A stretch of 64,000 nt of DNA from Pseudomonas sp. 21 (GCF_000955805.1 NZ_JYOA01000010.1:354459-418458); one strand, 5' to 3'. Shown: positions 8,503 through 20,966, counted from the first letter of the stretch. Made by a program: numbers and translations. Notes: generated by a model from the sequence alone, not told the origin.

Positions 8503-9312
8503 TTACTGGCTGATCAGCACATCGCAGGGTGGCCGACGCAGGAAATAGCGCGTCGAGCTGCCCAGCATGGCCTGCTCGATGGCGCCGCGGCTGCGGCTGC
8601 CGAGCACCAGCAGGTCTGGCGTCCATTCCCGCAATGCCGTTTCCAGCGCCTGCTGGGGCGTGCCCTGCTGCACCGCGCAAAGCAATTGCGGCCCTGTAGC
8701 CGGCACTTGCGTGCGCTCATCCTGCAGCGCCTGGCGCAGCAGTTCGCGCTGGGTCTCCAGGTGGCTGTCGGCGCGGCCTGCCTTCTTGCCCGGCTGGTAG
8801 GCGTTGAGCGCCAGCAGCTCGGCGTCGGGCGCGAGCAGCCGGTAGCCGGCGCGCCAGGCCTGGCAGGAGCAGTGCGACAGGTCCAGTCCGGCCAAGGCCT
8901 TGGTGTAAGGCGCGGCGGACTCTTCCACTGCCAGCAGGATTGGCGCGCGGCAATGCCGGGCGATGCGCTCCAGGGTGGTGCCGTCGAAGCGCTCGAGCAG
9001 TTGCTGATGGTGCGCACCGATCACCAGCAGGTCGGCGCCCAGCTCCTGCGCCGCCTGGGTCACGGTATTGGCGGCGCGCCCCTGGCGTATCACCAGCTGG
9101 TAGTCGGCGATGTCACTGGCGCGGGCTGCATCGCGCAATGCCACTTCAGCCGCTTCGCGGACGGTGTCCATCATGCGGTCGGGGAAGAATTCCTCGATGA
9201 CGTGCAGCAGCGAGACACGGGCGCCGTGCTGGCGGGCCAGTTGGGCGGCGCGGCGCACGGCGATGTCCGCCTCGACGCTGAGGTCGTGGGCGACGAGCAG
9301 GTTCTGGTACAT
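8503..9312 (-). CDS. Tandem-domain universal stress protein
   Basis: A 269-residue protein with two UspA domains (about 1-140 and 147-269). The second keeps the ATP-binding glycine pattern in GSRSRGAIEQAMLGSSTR; the first has a weaker version (GAHHQQ...GTTLE). Tandem Usp proteins bind ATP/AMP and support survival under starvation or low oxygen. ATG 9312 was chosen because GAGGGAAT precedes it and the Usp fold begins there (YQNLLVAHDLS). It matches the position of PAO1 PA5027. A weak Anr-like motif lies about 60 bases upstream (see separate entry). Confidence 0.92.
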   Translation of the reverse strand: MYQNLLVAHDLSVEADIAVRRAAQLARQHGARVSLLHVIEEFFPDRMMDTVREAAEVALRDAARASDIADYQLVIRQGRAANTVTQAAQELGADLLVIGAHHQQLLERFDGTTLERIARHCRAPILLAVEESAAPYTKALAGLDLSHCSCQAWRAGYRLLAPDAELLALNAYQPGKKAGRADSHLETQRELLRQALQDERTQVPATGPQLLCAVQQGTPQQALETALREWTPDLLVLGSRSRGAIEQAMLGSSTRYFLRRPPCDVLISQ

Positions 9313-9366
9313 GGTGGATTCCCTCTGGTGGCGCTTCCACTGTCGCGCCACGTAGGAAATTTCACC

Positions 9367-9380
9367 TTGATGCAGGGCAA
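9367..9380 (-). promoter_or_regulatory. Weak candidate Anr/Fnr box upstream of the universal stress gene
   Basis: On the minus strand the site reads TTGCCCTGCATCAA. One half-site (ATCAA) matches the Anr/Fnr consensus TTGAT-N4-ATCAA fully, the other (TTGCC) only in part. It is centred about 61 bases before the start codon, a workable distance for an Anr-activated promoter. Several Pseudomonas Usp genes are known to respond to Anr, which is why it was noted; on sequence alone it is weak. Confidence 0.25.
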
Positions 9381-9389
9381 TGGCCGGCT

Positions 9390-9836
9390 TCAGCGACTAC
9401 GCAGCTGATAGATGGCGTGGCTTTCGGCGACGATGTTGCCCTCTTCGTCCTTCAGCTGCAGGTCGAGGACGAATTCGGACTTGCCCTGGTGGGTCGCTTC
9501 CTCGCCGATGCGCTCGATCTCCGCCTCGCTGAGCTGCGCTTCCACGGTCACGTCGCTGGCGGCCGGGCGCAGGAAGCGCAGGCCTGCCTCCTTGACGATG
9601 GGGTAGAAACGCCGGGCATCGAAGCTGGTCAGCATCAGCACGCCGCCGGGCAATTCGGCCACCGTGAACAGCGCCCCGGCGTACATGTTGCGGATGTGGT
9701 TCTCGTTGCCCTTGAGCGGCATGCGCAGGCGCACGTGGCCCGGCTCCAGCACCTCGGCCTTGAGGCCGGTGCGCTTGACGAAGGCGATGTGTTCTTCGGT
9801 GAGCTGGCGGATGAAGTCTTCGGGGTAGGAAGGCAT
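9390..9836 (-). CDS. Hotdog-fold thioesterase-like protein (YiiD C-terminal/DUF4442 type)
   Basis: A 148-residue single-domain protein. RMPLKGNENHIRNMYAGALF resembles the central helix of hotdog thioesterases (N-x-x-G/AGALF), where a substrate carbonyl is held. It ends SHAIYQLRSR. Members hydrolyse acyl-CoA or acyl-ACP esters; the substrate here is unknown. It sits 77 bases upstream of the stress-protein gene on the same strand. Position corresponds to PAO1 PA5026 (from memory). Confidence 0.8.
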   Translation of the reverse strand: MPSYPEDFIRQLTEEHIAFVKRTGLKAEVLEPGHVRLRMPLKGNENHIRNMYAGALFTVAELPGGVLMLTSFDARRFYPIVKEAGLRFLRPAASDVTVEAQLSEAEIERIGEEATHQGKSEFVLDLQLKDEEGNIVAESHAIYQLRSR

Positions 9837-9919
9837 GGGCGTGCTCCGGTTTTTTGCCCAAGCCTAGCCCGCGTGTGCGGTCTGGCAATGACCGCACCGA
9901 TTGACCGAAACGCTCGCCG

Positions 9920-10354
9920 TCAGATGCCCTGGCGGGACAGCCAGTCGAGCAACTGCGGCAGCGGCATCGCACCGCTCTGGCGCGCCACTTCCTGGCCGTT
10001 GCGCAGCAGGATCAGGCTGGGAATCGAACGAATCCCCAGGCGCGTGGAGAGGTTCGGGTTGGCGTCGCTGTCCAGCTTGGCCAGGCGCACCTTGCCCGAC
10101 AGCCGCGCCGCCGCTTGCTCGAACACCGGCGCAAAGCCCTTGCACGGCCCGCACCAGTCGGCCCAGACGTCCACCAGCAACGGCAGGTCGCCCTTGGCCT
10201 GGGCGGCGAAACCGGCCTCGTCGAGGTCGAACGGCGTATCCAGCACGATCGGTGACTGGCAGCGCCCGCAGCTGGGTGAGTCGCCCACGCGTGCGGCGGG
10301 CACGCGGTTGAGGCCGTTGCAATTGGGGCAGGGGATGATCAGGGAATCGGACAT
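9920..10354 (-). CDS. trxC: Thioredoxin 2 (TrxC)
   Basis: A 144-residue thioredoxin with the extra N-terminal zinc-binding part that marks thioredoxin 2: Cys9-x-x-Cys12 and Cys29-x-x-Cys32. The redox centre is WCGPC at 67-71. The enzyme reduces protein disulfides in the cytoplasm and in E. coli is induced by oxidative stress through OxyR. The ATG at 10354 was chosen because the zinc motif then falls at the usual place and GGAG stands seven bases ahead. The leader can fold in two mutually exclusive ways that bear on that site (see separate entry). Confidence 0.95.
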   Translation of the reverse strand: MSDSLIIPCPNCNGLNRVPAARVGDSPSCGRCQSPIVLDTPFDLDEAGFAAQAKGDLPLLVDVWADWCGPCKGFAPVFEQAAARLSGKVRLAKLDSDANPNLSTRLGIRSIPSLILLRNGQEVARQSGAMPLPQLLDWLSRQGI

Positions 10355-10359
10355 GACGG

Positions 10360-10395
10360 GGCTCCAGAGGCTATGAAGCAAAGATGGAGCCTCTG
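10360..10395 (-). promoter_or_regulatory. Leader of trxC with two competing stems, one hiding the ribosome binding site
   Basis: In the minus-strand transcript, CAGAGGC (10395-10389) can pair with GCCTCTG (10371-10365). GGCTCC (10391-10386) can instead pair with GGAGCC (10365-10360). The segments overlap, so the two stems cannot form together. The second stem contains GGAG (10365-10362), the likely ribosome binding site seven bases ahead of the start codon; the first leaves most of it open. The pairing is seen directly; a regulatory role (RNA switch or thermosensor) is inference. Confidence 0.4.
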
Positions 10396-10434
10396 AGGTC
10401 CGATCTCAACGGTACGTTGACTGCTTTTCCGAAG

Positions 10435-10461
10435 ATGGGCCGACGTCGGGCGTCGGCCCAT
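10435..10461 (-). terminator. Hairpin after the chemoreceptor gene
   Basis: A perfect 11-bp inverted repeat (ATGGGCCGACG, loop TCGGG, CGTCGGCCCAT) starts six bases beyond the chemoreceptor stop. On the minus strand it is followed by CTTCGGAAAA, not a clear T-run, so it is either a weak intrinsic terminator or an mRNA-stabilising hairpin. Confidence 0.55.
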
Positions 10462-10466
10462 GCACA

Positions 10467-12386
10467 TCAGACCCGGAAGTGACTGACCAGTGTCTGCAAC
10501 TGCCCACCCAGGCGGGCGAGTTCGACGCTGGAGGCGGCGACTTCCTGGTTGGCCGAGGCGGTCTGTTCGGAGACGTCGCGCACGTTGACCACGCTGCGGC
10601 TGATTTCCTCTGCCACGGCGCTCTGTTCCTCGGCGGCGGTGGCGATCTGCTGGTTCATCGCCTGGATGTTGGAGACGGTGCGGGTGATCTCGCCCAGTGA
10701 CTCGCCGGCCTGGCGGCTGAGGGCGACGCTGCTGGCGGTGAGTTCGCGGCTGCCGAGCATGACGCTGGAGACCTGGCGGGTGCCGCTCTGCAGGCCGGCG
10801 ACCAGGGCTTCGATTTCTTCGGTGGATTGCTGGGTGCGCTGGGCCAGCCCGCGTACTTCGTCGGCGACCACGGCGAAACCACGACCGGCTTCGCCCGCGC
10901 GGGCGGCTTCGATGGCGGCGTTGAGGGCCAGCAGGTTGGTCTGCTCGGCCACCGACTTGATCACGTCCATGACCTTGCCGATCTTCTCGCTCTCCTGCTC
11001 CAGGCGCTGCATGGCTTCGGCGGAGCGTTCGACTTCCTCGGCCAGGCGCTCGATCTGCTCCACGGCCTTGTTCACCACGCGGTCGCCGTCCTGGGCCTGA
11101 TGGTCGGCGGCGGAGGCGGCCTGGGAGGCCTGCTCGGCGTTGCGCGCGACTTCCTGCACGGTGGCGGACATCTCGTGCATGGCGGTGGCGACCTGGTCGG
11201 TCTCTACCTTCTGGGTGTTGGCGCCGGCGCTGGTCTGCTCGGTGACGGCGGAGAGCTCCTCGGCGGCGCTGGCGATCTGGGTGACGCCATCACGGATGCC
11301 GCCGATCAGCTCGCGCAGGCTCTGGCTCATGCGCTGCATGCTTTGCTGCAGGCGGCCGAGTTCGTCGCGGCGGGTGACCTGGACAGTCTGCGACAGGTCG
11401 CCGGCGGCAATGCGGTCGACCACGGTCATGGTTTCCTGCAGCGGGCGGGTGATCTGGCGGGTGATGATCAGCGCCGCAATGCCACCCAGGACCAGCGCGA
11501 GCAGGGTGAACAGGGTCTGCAGGCTGCGGGCTTTGGCGCTTTCGACGTCGCGGCGATCCAGCTGCAGCTGGTAGAGATTTTCGCTGATCTTGACGATGTC
11601 CTGCCCCTGGGCGGTCATTTCCTTGCGCGCCTGGACGATGGCGGCCATGTTGCTGCGCAGGGTAGTGACGGCGTCGCGATAAGCGCGAAGGGCAGTGCCC
11701 AGTTGCTGGACATACTGTGCTTCGGCGACGCCGAGCACGCTCTCCAGGGCCGGCAGGCCGGCGATGCTTTCGTCGAGGCCGCGGGTCACGCCGTCACCGT
11801 TGCTGGTGAGGGCGGTGGCGAGGTAATCGCGCACGTCGTAACGAGCCTGCAACAGGTCTTCGCGGGTGCCGGTGATGGCCTGGAAGCGGGTGGCGCGCTC
11901 TTCGTCGGCCGGAGCCTTGAGGATGTCCTGCTGGATCTGCGCGGTCAGCTCGTTGGCGCGGGCGGCGTTCTCCTGCAGGGTGCGGCGGGTGATGCCGGCG
12001 CTCTGGTAGCCGGCGCGCATGGCGGCCAGGGACTTCTCGTAGTCACCGATGATGCCGCCGAGCTGGTCGAGCATGCGCACATTCTCGGGGCTGACGAAGC
12101 TGGCGCGCAGCTTCTGCTGCTGGGCCTTGAAGTCGGCCAGGGTGGACATGACGTTGGCGGCTTCCTGCTCGGCGCCGTCGGCGATCATGTATTGCAGGCG
12201 GGTGATGCGCAGCTTGGTCAGGCGCGAGTTCAGCTCGGTGATATCGCTCATCCAGTTGCTGCGGTCGATCAGCGAGCCCAGGCCGACCCAGCTGACGATG
12301 GCGAGGATGGCGGTGAAGGCGAGGACCAGGCCGAAGCCCAGGGCCAACTTGAGGTTCACGCTCAGGTTGGAAATCCAGCTGTTCAT
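10467..12386 (-). CDS. Methyl-accepting chemotaxis protein
   Basis: A 639-residue chemoreceptor. Transmembrane helix 1 is at about 10-32, a helical ligand-binding region spans about 35-300, transmembrane helix 2 ([18 protein letters not shown]) comes next, then a HAMP domain and the long signalling coil. The hairpin tip motif [19 protein letters not shown] is intact. The periplasmic helices resemble the 4-helix/HBM type more than a Cache fold, but the ligand cannot be told. No C-terminal CheR-docking pentapeptide is present (it ends LVSHFRV). ATG 12386 was chosen because [18 protein letters not shown] starts the first helix. Confidence 0.93.
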   Translation of the reverse strand: MNSWISNLSVNLKLALGFGLVLAFTAILAIVSWVGLGSLIDRSNWMSDITELNSRLTKLRITRLQYMIADGAEQEAANVMSTLADFKAQQQKLRASFVSPENVRMLDQLGGIIGDYEKSLAAMRAGYQSAGITRRTLQENAARANELTAQIQQDILKAPADEERATRFQAITGTREDLLQARYDVRDYLATALTSNGDGVTRGLDESIAGLPALESVLGVAEAQYVQQLGTALRAYRDAVTTLRSNMAAIVQARKEMTAQGQDIVKISENLYQLQLDRRDVESAKARSLQTLFTLLALVLGGIAALIITRQITRPLQETMTVVDRIAAGDLSQTVQVTRRDELGRLQQSMQRMSQSLRELIGGIRDGVTQIASAAEELSAVTEQTSAGANTQKVETDQVATAMHEMSATVQEVARNAEQASQAASAADHQAQDGDRVVNKAVEQIERLAEEVERSAEAMQRLEQESEKIGKVMDVIKSVAEQTNLLALNAAIEAARAGEAGRGFAVVADEVRGLAQRTQQSTEEIEALVAGLQSGTRQVSSVMLGSRELTASSVALSRQAGESLGEITRTVSNIQAMNQQIATAAEEQSAVAEEISRSVVNVRDVSEQTASANQEVAASSVELARLGGQLQTLVSHFRV

Positions 12387-12757
12387 TGACGATCTCCAGG
12401 AAAGGTTGTGTGAAGTCAGGCCGTTCGGAGATTGTTCTTGTTGGGGGCCAGGGTGGCGAACCACGTCCAAGCCCTATCGGCAGGATCGGGCGGAACCGTA
12501 TGGTCACGGGCGAAAAAAGTTATCCGCCGGCCGGCGCCTGGAAGGCGGGTCGGAAAGGAATGGGCAGGGGAAGGCGGACTGGATCCCTGTTCGCTGGCGT
12601 GTCGCTGGGTGTGGTCGTGCGCTGGCTTGCGGCGCTGGGCGGCATTCTACGGAAAGGCCGATGGGGCGTCTGCAAGATGATGGCAAAGAGATATTGCGGG
12701 CATCCACTGGTTCTCGAATGAGGCGCCGTTATGGCGCCGCACTCGGTTGCCATGGGA
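12387..12757. other. Intergenic region between chemoreceptor and metY
   Basis: This 371-base stretch holds no believable gene; open readings in it lack codon bias and good start sites. On the minus strand GCCGATAG (12481-12474) matches seven of eight bases of the FliA (sigma-28) -10 element, 88 bases before the chemoreceptor start, but the spot for the -35 (TACG, 12500-12497) is poor. Near the metY end, 12723-12739 holds a GGCGCC-N5-GGCGCC hairpin without a T-run. Confidence 0.4.
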
Positions 12758-14035
12758 TCACGCCTTGGCAGCGTCCAGCGCCTGGGCGAGGTCGGCGAGG
12801 ATGTCGTCGATGTGCTCGATGCCGATGGACAGCCGCACCATGTCGCGCGGTACGCCGGCCTTCTGCAGTTCCTCGTCGTTGAGCTGGCGGTGGGTGGTCG
12901 AGGCCGGGTGGCAGGCCAGGGATTTGGCGTCGCCGATGTTCACCAGGCGCACCACCAGGTTCAGCGCATCGATGAAGCGCGCACCGGCTGCCTGCCCGCC
13001 CTTGATGCCGAACGAGAGGATCGACGCGGGCTTGCCGCCCATGTAGCGCAGCGCCAGTTCCTGCTCGGGGTGATCGGCGAGGCCGGCGTATTTCACCCAG
13101 CTGACTTGCGGGTGGTTCTGCAGGTACTGCGCGACCTTCACCGCGTTCTCGCAGTGGCGCTCCATGCGCAGGGCGAGGGTTTCCAGGCCTTGCAGGATGA
13201 GGAAGGCGTTGAACGGCGAGAGCGCGGCGCCAGTGTTGCGCAGCGGTACGACCCGGCAGCGGCCGATGAAGGCGGCGGGGCCGAAGGCTTCGGTGTAGGT
13301 CACGCCGTGGTAGGACGGGTCGGGCGTGTTGAGCAGCGGGAAACGCTCTTTGTTGTCGGCCCAGGGGAATTTGCCGGAGTCGACGACGATGCCGCCGATG
13401 CTGGTGCCATGGCCGCCGATGTACTTGGTCAGCGAGTGCACGACGATGTCCGCGCCGTGCTCGAACGGGCGGCAGAGGATCGGCGTGGCGACGGTGTTGT
13501 CGACGATCAGCGGCACGCCGTGGCGGTGCGCGGCGTCGGCCAGGGCTTGCAGGTCGACGATGTTGCCCGCCGGGTTGCCGATGGATTCGCAGAACACCGC
13601 CTTGGTGCGCTCGTCGATCAGTGCTTCGAGGGCGGCGATGTCGTCGTGCGGCGCGAAGCGGGTCTGGATGCCGAAGCGCGGCAGGGTGTGGGCGAACAGG
13701 TTGTAGGTGCCGCCGTAGAGCTTGGCCACCGAGACGATGTTGTCGCCGGCCTCGGCGACGGTCTGGATGGCGTAGGTGATGGCGGCCATCCCCGAAGCCA
13801 CCGCCAGCGCCGCGACGCCGCCTTCCAGGGCGGCCACGCGTTCCTCCAGCACCGCGTTGGTGGGGTTCATGATGCGCGTGTAGATGTTGCCGGCGACCTT
13901 CAGGTCGAACAGGTCGGCGCCGTGCTGGGTGTCGTCGAAGGCGTAGGAGCTGGTCTGGTAGATCGGCACGGCCACGGCCTTGGTGGTCGGGTCGGGGCTG
14001 TAGCCGGCGTGGATGGCCAGGGTTTCCGGTTTCAT
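12758..14035 (-). CDS. metY: O-acetylhomoserine sulfhydrylase
   Basis: A 425-residue PLP enzyme of the Cys/Met metabolism family. It joins O-acetylhomoserine with sulfide to form homocysteine in methionine synthesis. The PLP lysine is in [10 protein letters not shown] (about residue 206), with [13 protein letters not shown] near the N-terminus and [18 protein letters not shown] near the end. The length is typical for MetY and longer than MetB/MetZ. It is preceded by a 17-bp palindrome in a 122-base gap. It matches PAO1 metY (PA5025). Confidence 0.94.
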   Translation of the reverse strand: MKPETLAIHAGYSPDPTTKAVAVPIYQTSSYAFDDTQHGADLFDLKVAGNIYTRIMNPTNAVLEERVAALEGGVAALAVASGMAAITYAIQTVAEAGDNIVSVAKLYGGTYNLFAHTLPRFGIQTRFAPHDDIAALEALIDERTKAVFCESIGNPAGNIVDLQALADAAHRHGVPLIVDNTVATPILCRPFEHGADIVVHSLTKYIGGHGTSIGGIVVDSGKFPWADNKERFPLLNTPDPSYHGVTYTEAFGPAAFIGRCRVVPLRNTGAALSPFNAFLILQGLETLALRMERHCENAVKVAQYLQNHPQVSWVKYAGLADHPEQELALRYMGGKPASILSFGIKGGQAAGARFIDALNLVVRLVNIGDAKSLACHPASTTHRQLNDEELQKAGVPRDMVRLSIGIEHIDDILADLAQALDAAKA

Positions 14036-14087
14036 TGTTCGAGCGTCCTTGTGGCAGAAAGCCCCGAGGATGCGAGCGCCGCCCGGC

Positions 14088-14104
14088 CCCGGTCAATGAC
14101 CGGG
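14088..14104. promoter_or_regulatory. Perfect palindrome upstream of metY
   Basis: CCCGGTCA-A-TGACCGGG, two 8-base arms around one base, lies 53 bases before the metY start and 54 bases past the selO stop. It could be an operator for metY or the stem of a transcript-end hairpin for selO. It lacks a T-run on the minus strand, which favours an operator. No factor is assigned. Confidence 0.4.
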
Positions 14105-14157
14105 AGCAATGTGGCCGGGGCGTCGCTAGATCGCTTTTGGCTGAGCTTATAACCGCC

Positions 14158-15621
<1,464 letters not shown>

Positions 15622-15628
15622 CTAACTC

Positions 15629-15663
15629 CGGACAAGTCCGAGCATTGTGCTCGGACTTGTCCG
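15629..15663. promoter_or_regulatory. Nested 35-bp inverted repeat between mscK and selO
   Basis: Two perfect 16-base arms (CGGACAAGTCCGAGCA and its complement) flank TTG. Each arm contains its own inverted repeat, CGGAC-N2-GTCCG, so the RNA could fold as one long hairpin or as two small ones. It starts 13 bases after the mscK stop and ends next to the selO ribosome binding site. It may be a terminator/attenuator or an mRNA processing element; no T-run follows. Confidence 0.6.
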
Positions 15664-15676
15664 AAGGCGTCCACCC

Positions 15677-18600
15677 TCAGGCCTTGTCGCCGCCGGGCTT
15701 GTCGGTGGCTGGGGCGCTGCCGATCTTCACCGGCGTGGCAGCGGATTGCTGCTGGCCAACGATGACCTGGGCTTCCTGCCCCTGGAAGTTCTTCAGGAAC
15801 ACGTCGACCTGGTTGAAGGCCATGTCGATGCCGGCCTCGCGGAAGGCCAGGGCGATGCGCGTGAGGGTCTCGTCCACCGCCGGGTTGCGGTCGCCCAGCT
15901 CGCGTACGTGGAAGCGCAGTTCGTAGTCGAAGGTGCTGGCGCTGATGGTGGTGAAGTACAGCACCGGCTCCGGGTCGCGCAGGATGCGGGTGTTGGCATG
16001 GGCGGCGTCGAGCATGATCTTGCGCGCCAGCGGCAGGTCGCTCTCGTAGGCCAGGCCGATCTTGATGGTCACCCGCGTCACGGTATCGCTCAGCGACCAG
16101 TTCACCAGTTGCCCGGTGATGAAGGTCTGGTTGGGGACGATGATTTCCTTCCGGTCGAAGTCGGTGATGGTGGTGGCGCGGATGCGGATCCGGCTGACGG
16201 TGCCGGACAGCGTGCCGATGGTCACCACGTCTCCGATCCGCACCGGGCGCTCGAAGAGGATGATCAGGCCGGAGACGAAGTTGGAGAAGATCGCCTGCAG
16301 GCCGAAACCGAGGCCGACCGACAGCGCGGCCACCAGCCATTGCAGCTTGTCCCAGCTCACCCCGAGGGTGGACAGCGCGCTGACGAAGCCGATGCCGCTG
16401 ATGGTGTAGGAGAGCAGGGTGGTGATGGCGTAGGCGCTGCCCTGGGCCAGGGTCAGGCGTTGCAGCACCAGCACCTCGAGCAGGCCGGGCAGGTTGCGCG
16501 CCAGGGCGACGGTCACGGCGGCGATGACCAGCGCCATGAGGAAGTCGCTCAGGCTGATCGGCGTGGTGGACGCCGCGTCGCCGGTGCCGCTGGTGTACTG
16601 GTAGAGGGTCACGTTGTCGAGGTAGGAGACGACGCTGATCAGGTCGGCCCAGACCCAGTACAGGGTGACCACGAAGCCGATCAGCAGGCCCAGGCGGATC
16701 AGGCGCATGGACTGTTCGTTGATCTGCTCGATACCCAGGGTCGGCTCTTCGACCACCTCGGTGCCCTCGATGCCTTCCTTGGGGGCGTTCTGGCGGTTCT
16801 TCAGGGCGCGCTGGTAGGCCAGGCGGCGGGCGGCGACGCCCATGCCGCGGACGAAGGTGGCTTCCACCACCATCCAGAACATCAGCAGGAACAGGGTATC
16901 GATCAGTCGGTCGGTGAGCTTGAGCGCGGTGTAGTAGTAGCCGAAGCCCACGGCCAGGAACAGCGCCACCGGCAGGGCGGTGAAGCCCAGGCCGACGATC
17001 ATCTTGATCATCGACGGGCGTTCGCTGGAGGGGCTCTTGAACAGCAGTTGGGCGAGCAGCCAGGTCATGGCGCCGTAGCCGAACAGCACCACGGCAATGC
17101 CGATCACGTCATCGGCCAGCGAGGCCGGCGAGTGTTCGGCGACGGTGACCACCGCGACCAGGGACATCACCACCAGGCCCAGTCGGCGCATCAGCTTGCC
17201 GAGGAACTGGACCTGCGCCTGGCTCCAGTGGAAGTGCCGCTCGGCGATGCCACCGGGGCGCAGGATGCGGTGCGCGGTGTAGAACACCAGCCAGACCTGC
17301 GCCATCTCCAGCAGCGCGCTGCCCAGGGTGGCGTTCTGCCCGCGGGCGTCGAGCAGCAGGGCGAGGCCGGCGATGGCCAGCGCCAGGGTGCCGGGCAACG
17401 CCAGCAGCACCGCCAGCAACAGGGCCAGCGGGGTGTGGGCCTGGCTGTCGCGCTTGAAGTGGCCGATGTCGTCGTTCAGCGATTCGAGCTTGTCGTAGAG
17501 GAAGCGACGTTTCCACAACAGCCCGGCGACCAGCAGGAGCAGCGGCAGGAACAGGAAGGGGCGGTCGATCAGGCCCTCGAACAGCTCCTTTACACCTGAG
17601 CCCCAGGGGACTTCGGCCAGCTGGTGATGCAGCAGGCTGGGGGTCATCTTGAACCAGGACAGGTCCAGCGGGCGGTTGCTGGGAATCCAGAACATCTGCT
17701 CGTCGAGAGTGGCGCGCAGGCTGTCGCTGGTTTCCTTGAGCTGCTTCTGGTTCAGCTGCAGGGTGATGGCTTCGTTGAGCAGTGCGTTCAGCTCGTGGTT
17801 GAGACGCTCCATCAGCTCCAGGCGCGTGTCCACCAGTTCACCGAGGTCATGGCGCAGCTGCGGGGTGATGCTTTCCTGGGGTTGCTGGGCCAGCAGGTTG
17901 TCGAGGTAGACCTGGGTGTTGTTGATCTCGTCGCGCTTCTGGTTGAGCTCGAACTGGTAGAGGCGCAGGTCGGCGATCTCGTCGGCGAGGTCCTGGTCGG
18001 TCTTGATCACCGGCAGCGATTGCTTCTGCTGGTAGAGGATCTTGGCCAGCAGCAGGCTGCCGCGCAGCACGTTGATCTGCTCGTCGAGGGCCTGTTCGCC
18101 CTGGGTCAGGTTGTCCAGTTGCTGCTTGGCTTCCAGGTTGCGCCGGGTCAGCGTGTTGAGGCGGTCGGTGGTACGTAGCAGGTAGTCGGAAAGCTTGAGG
18201 TTGGCGGCGCTCTGCTGGCTCAGCAGGCTGTCGGTGCCGGCGGCCTGGCTGTCCTTGGACAGTTCGGCGACGGTCTTCTCCGACTGCTCGCGGCGCTTGT
18301 CGCTGATCATCGCCTGCAGTTCGAGGGTTTCGCGTTCTTCGCGGCCGATGCGTTCGGCCAACAGGTCGCGCTGGCTGGAAGCGAGGTCGAGCAGCAGGTT
18401 GTTGCCGGCCAGCTGCTTGCGCAGCAGCAGGTTCTGCGCGGTCAGCGCAGCCTGTTCGGCGAGCAGTTCATTGCGGCGCTCGTCGGCCAGGGGCTTGGCG
18501 CCTTCCTTGCCGGCCTTGAGGGCGGTGTTGATATCCAGCAGGCGCGTCTGGTTCTTGCTCAGGTCGGCCTGGGCGCGCTCGGGACGCGTCTGCGCGGTGA

Positions 18601-19039
18601 GGATCTCGCTCTTGGCGTCGATCATCTCCTTTTGCCAGGCAGCCAACTGGGTGGATTGCTCGTTGAGGAGCATTTCCAGCTGGGTGGCGTTGTAGCCGAC
18701 GTAGCGCTGGGCGGCGGGCTTGTCGGCGCTGCCCTTGAGGCGACTGAGGGCCTTCTGGTTCTCGCTGATCAGCTTGGGCGCATCGGCCAGGCGGCCATTG
18801 AGCTCGCTGAGCTGCTTCTCGCTGTCATCCTTGGCCGCCAGCAGCTTCAGGGTGTTCTCCAGGCTGGCCTTGACCGGCTTGGCTTCGGCATCGCTGAGCT
18901 TGCGGTCGGCCAGGCCGTCGAGGCTCTGCTGCACCTTCTCGGCGCTGGGGACGGTGGTATCGGCGGCCAGCGCGGGCAGGCCGGTGAGCGAGCTGCCCAG
19001 GAGGACGGCAGTCAGGAGAGTACGCAGCAGGAATGACAT
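15677..19039 (-). CDS. mscK: MscK/KefA-type large mechanosensitive channel
   Basis: A 1120-residue protein, the same length as E. coli MscK. It has a signal peptide (residues 1-25, ending PALAA), a long periplasmic coiled-coil region to about 490, some eleven membrane helices, and the C-terminal MscS pore and beta domain: GLGFGLQAIFSNFVSGLIILFE followed by RPVRIGDVVTIG and IIVPNQTFITGQLVNWS. It opens on membrane tension and, in E. coli, depends on external K+. The gene lies directly downstream of the K+/H+ antiporter cvrA on the same strand, fitting shared roles in ion and osmotic balance. Confidence 0.93.
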   Translation of the reverse strand: MSFLLRTLLTAVLLGSSLTGLPALAADTTVPSAEKVQQSLDGLADRKLSDAEAKPVKASLENTLKLLAAKDDSEKQLSELNGRLADAPKLISENQKALSRLKGSADKPAAQRYVGYNATQLEMLLNEQSTQLAAWQKEMIDAKSEILTAQTRPERAQADLSKNQTRLLDINTALKAGKEGAKPLADERRNELLAEQAALTAQNLLLRKQLAGNNLLLDLASSQRDLLAERIGREERETLELQAMISDKRREQSEKTVAELSKDSQAAGTDSLLSQQSAANLKLSDYLLRTTDRLNTLTRRNLEAKQQLDNLTQGEQALDEQINVLRGSLLLAKILYQQKQSLPVIKTDQDLADEIADLRLYQFELNQKRDEINNTQVYLDNLLAQQPQESITPQLRHDLGELVDTRLELMERLNHELNALLNEAITLQLNQKQLKETSDSLRATLDEQMFWIPSNRPLDLSWFKMTPSLLHHQLAEVPWGSGVKELFEGLIDRPFLFLPLLLLVAGLLWKRRFLYDKLESLNDDIGHFKRDSQAHTPLALLLAVLLALPGTLALAIAGLALLLDARGQNATLGSALLEMAQVWLVFYTAHRILRPGGIAERHFHWSQAQVQFLGKLMRRLGLVVMSLVAVVTVAEHSPASLADDVIGIAVVLFGYGAMTWLLAQLLFKSPSSERPSMIKMIVGLGFTALPVALFLAVGFGYYYTALKLTDRLIDTLFLLMFWMVVEATFVRGMGVAARRLAYQRALKNRQNAPKEGIEGTEVVEEPTLGIEQINEQSMRLIRLGLLIGFVVTLYWVWADLISVVSYLDNVTLYQYTSGTGDAASTTPISLSDFLMALVIAAVTVALARNLPGLLEVLVLQRLTLAQGSAYAITTLLSYTISGIGFVSALSTLGVSWDKLQWLVAALSVGLGFGLQAIFSNFVSGLIILFERPVRIGDVVTIGTLSGTVSRIRIRATTITDFDRKEIIVPNQTFITGQLVNWSLSDTVTRVTIKIGLAYESDLPLARKIMLDAAHANTRILRDPEPVLYFTTISASTFDYELRFHVRELGDRNPAVDETLTRIALAFREAGIDMAFNQVDVFLKNFQGQEAQVIVGQQQSAATPVKIGSAPATDKPGGDKA

Positions 19040-19093
19040 GGTCGCGTTCAGCGGCTCGTGCGGAAAAAGTGGAGTGAGGGTAGTGCTGGCTGG

Positions 19094-19117
19094 CCGGCAC
19101 CCGCAAGCGGGCGCCGG
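19094..19117 (-). terminator. Hairpin between cvrA and mscK
   Basis: An 11-bp stem with one mismatch (CCGGCACCCGC / GCGGGCGCCGG, two unpaired bases at the tip) lies seven bases after the cvrA stop and 55 bases before mscK. There is no T-run, so it may only partly stop transcription or protect the cvrA 3' end. Confidence 0.4.
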
Positions 19118-19124
19118 TGGGCGG

Positions 19125-20867
<1,743 letters not shown>

Positions 20868-20966
20868 GGTGTCGACCTCCAGGGGAGTAGGGGAGTGGCG
20901 ACGCTACTTGGGATCAGGATGCAGGCCGCATGCCAATCGATTCTAACCTGCGGATTTACAAGGCTG

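Noticed and set aside
10827..12389. Glycine-rich plus-strand open reading opposite the chemoreceptor
   Set aside because: Repetitive GG/AG pattern is the antisense of Ala/Thr-rich helices in the chemoreceptor; not a gene.
12432..12721. Short plus-strand open readings in the chemoreceptor-metY gap
   Set aside because: They have no ribosome site, unusual codon use and overlap each other in two frames.
15647..17599. A 650-codon plus-strand open reading opposite mscK
   Set aside because: Low-complexity protein rich in Gln, Gly, His and Asp; the minus strand has a complete channel gene with a signal peptide and membrane helices.
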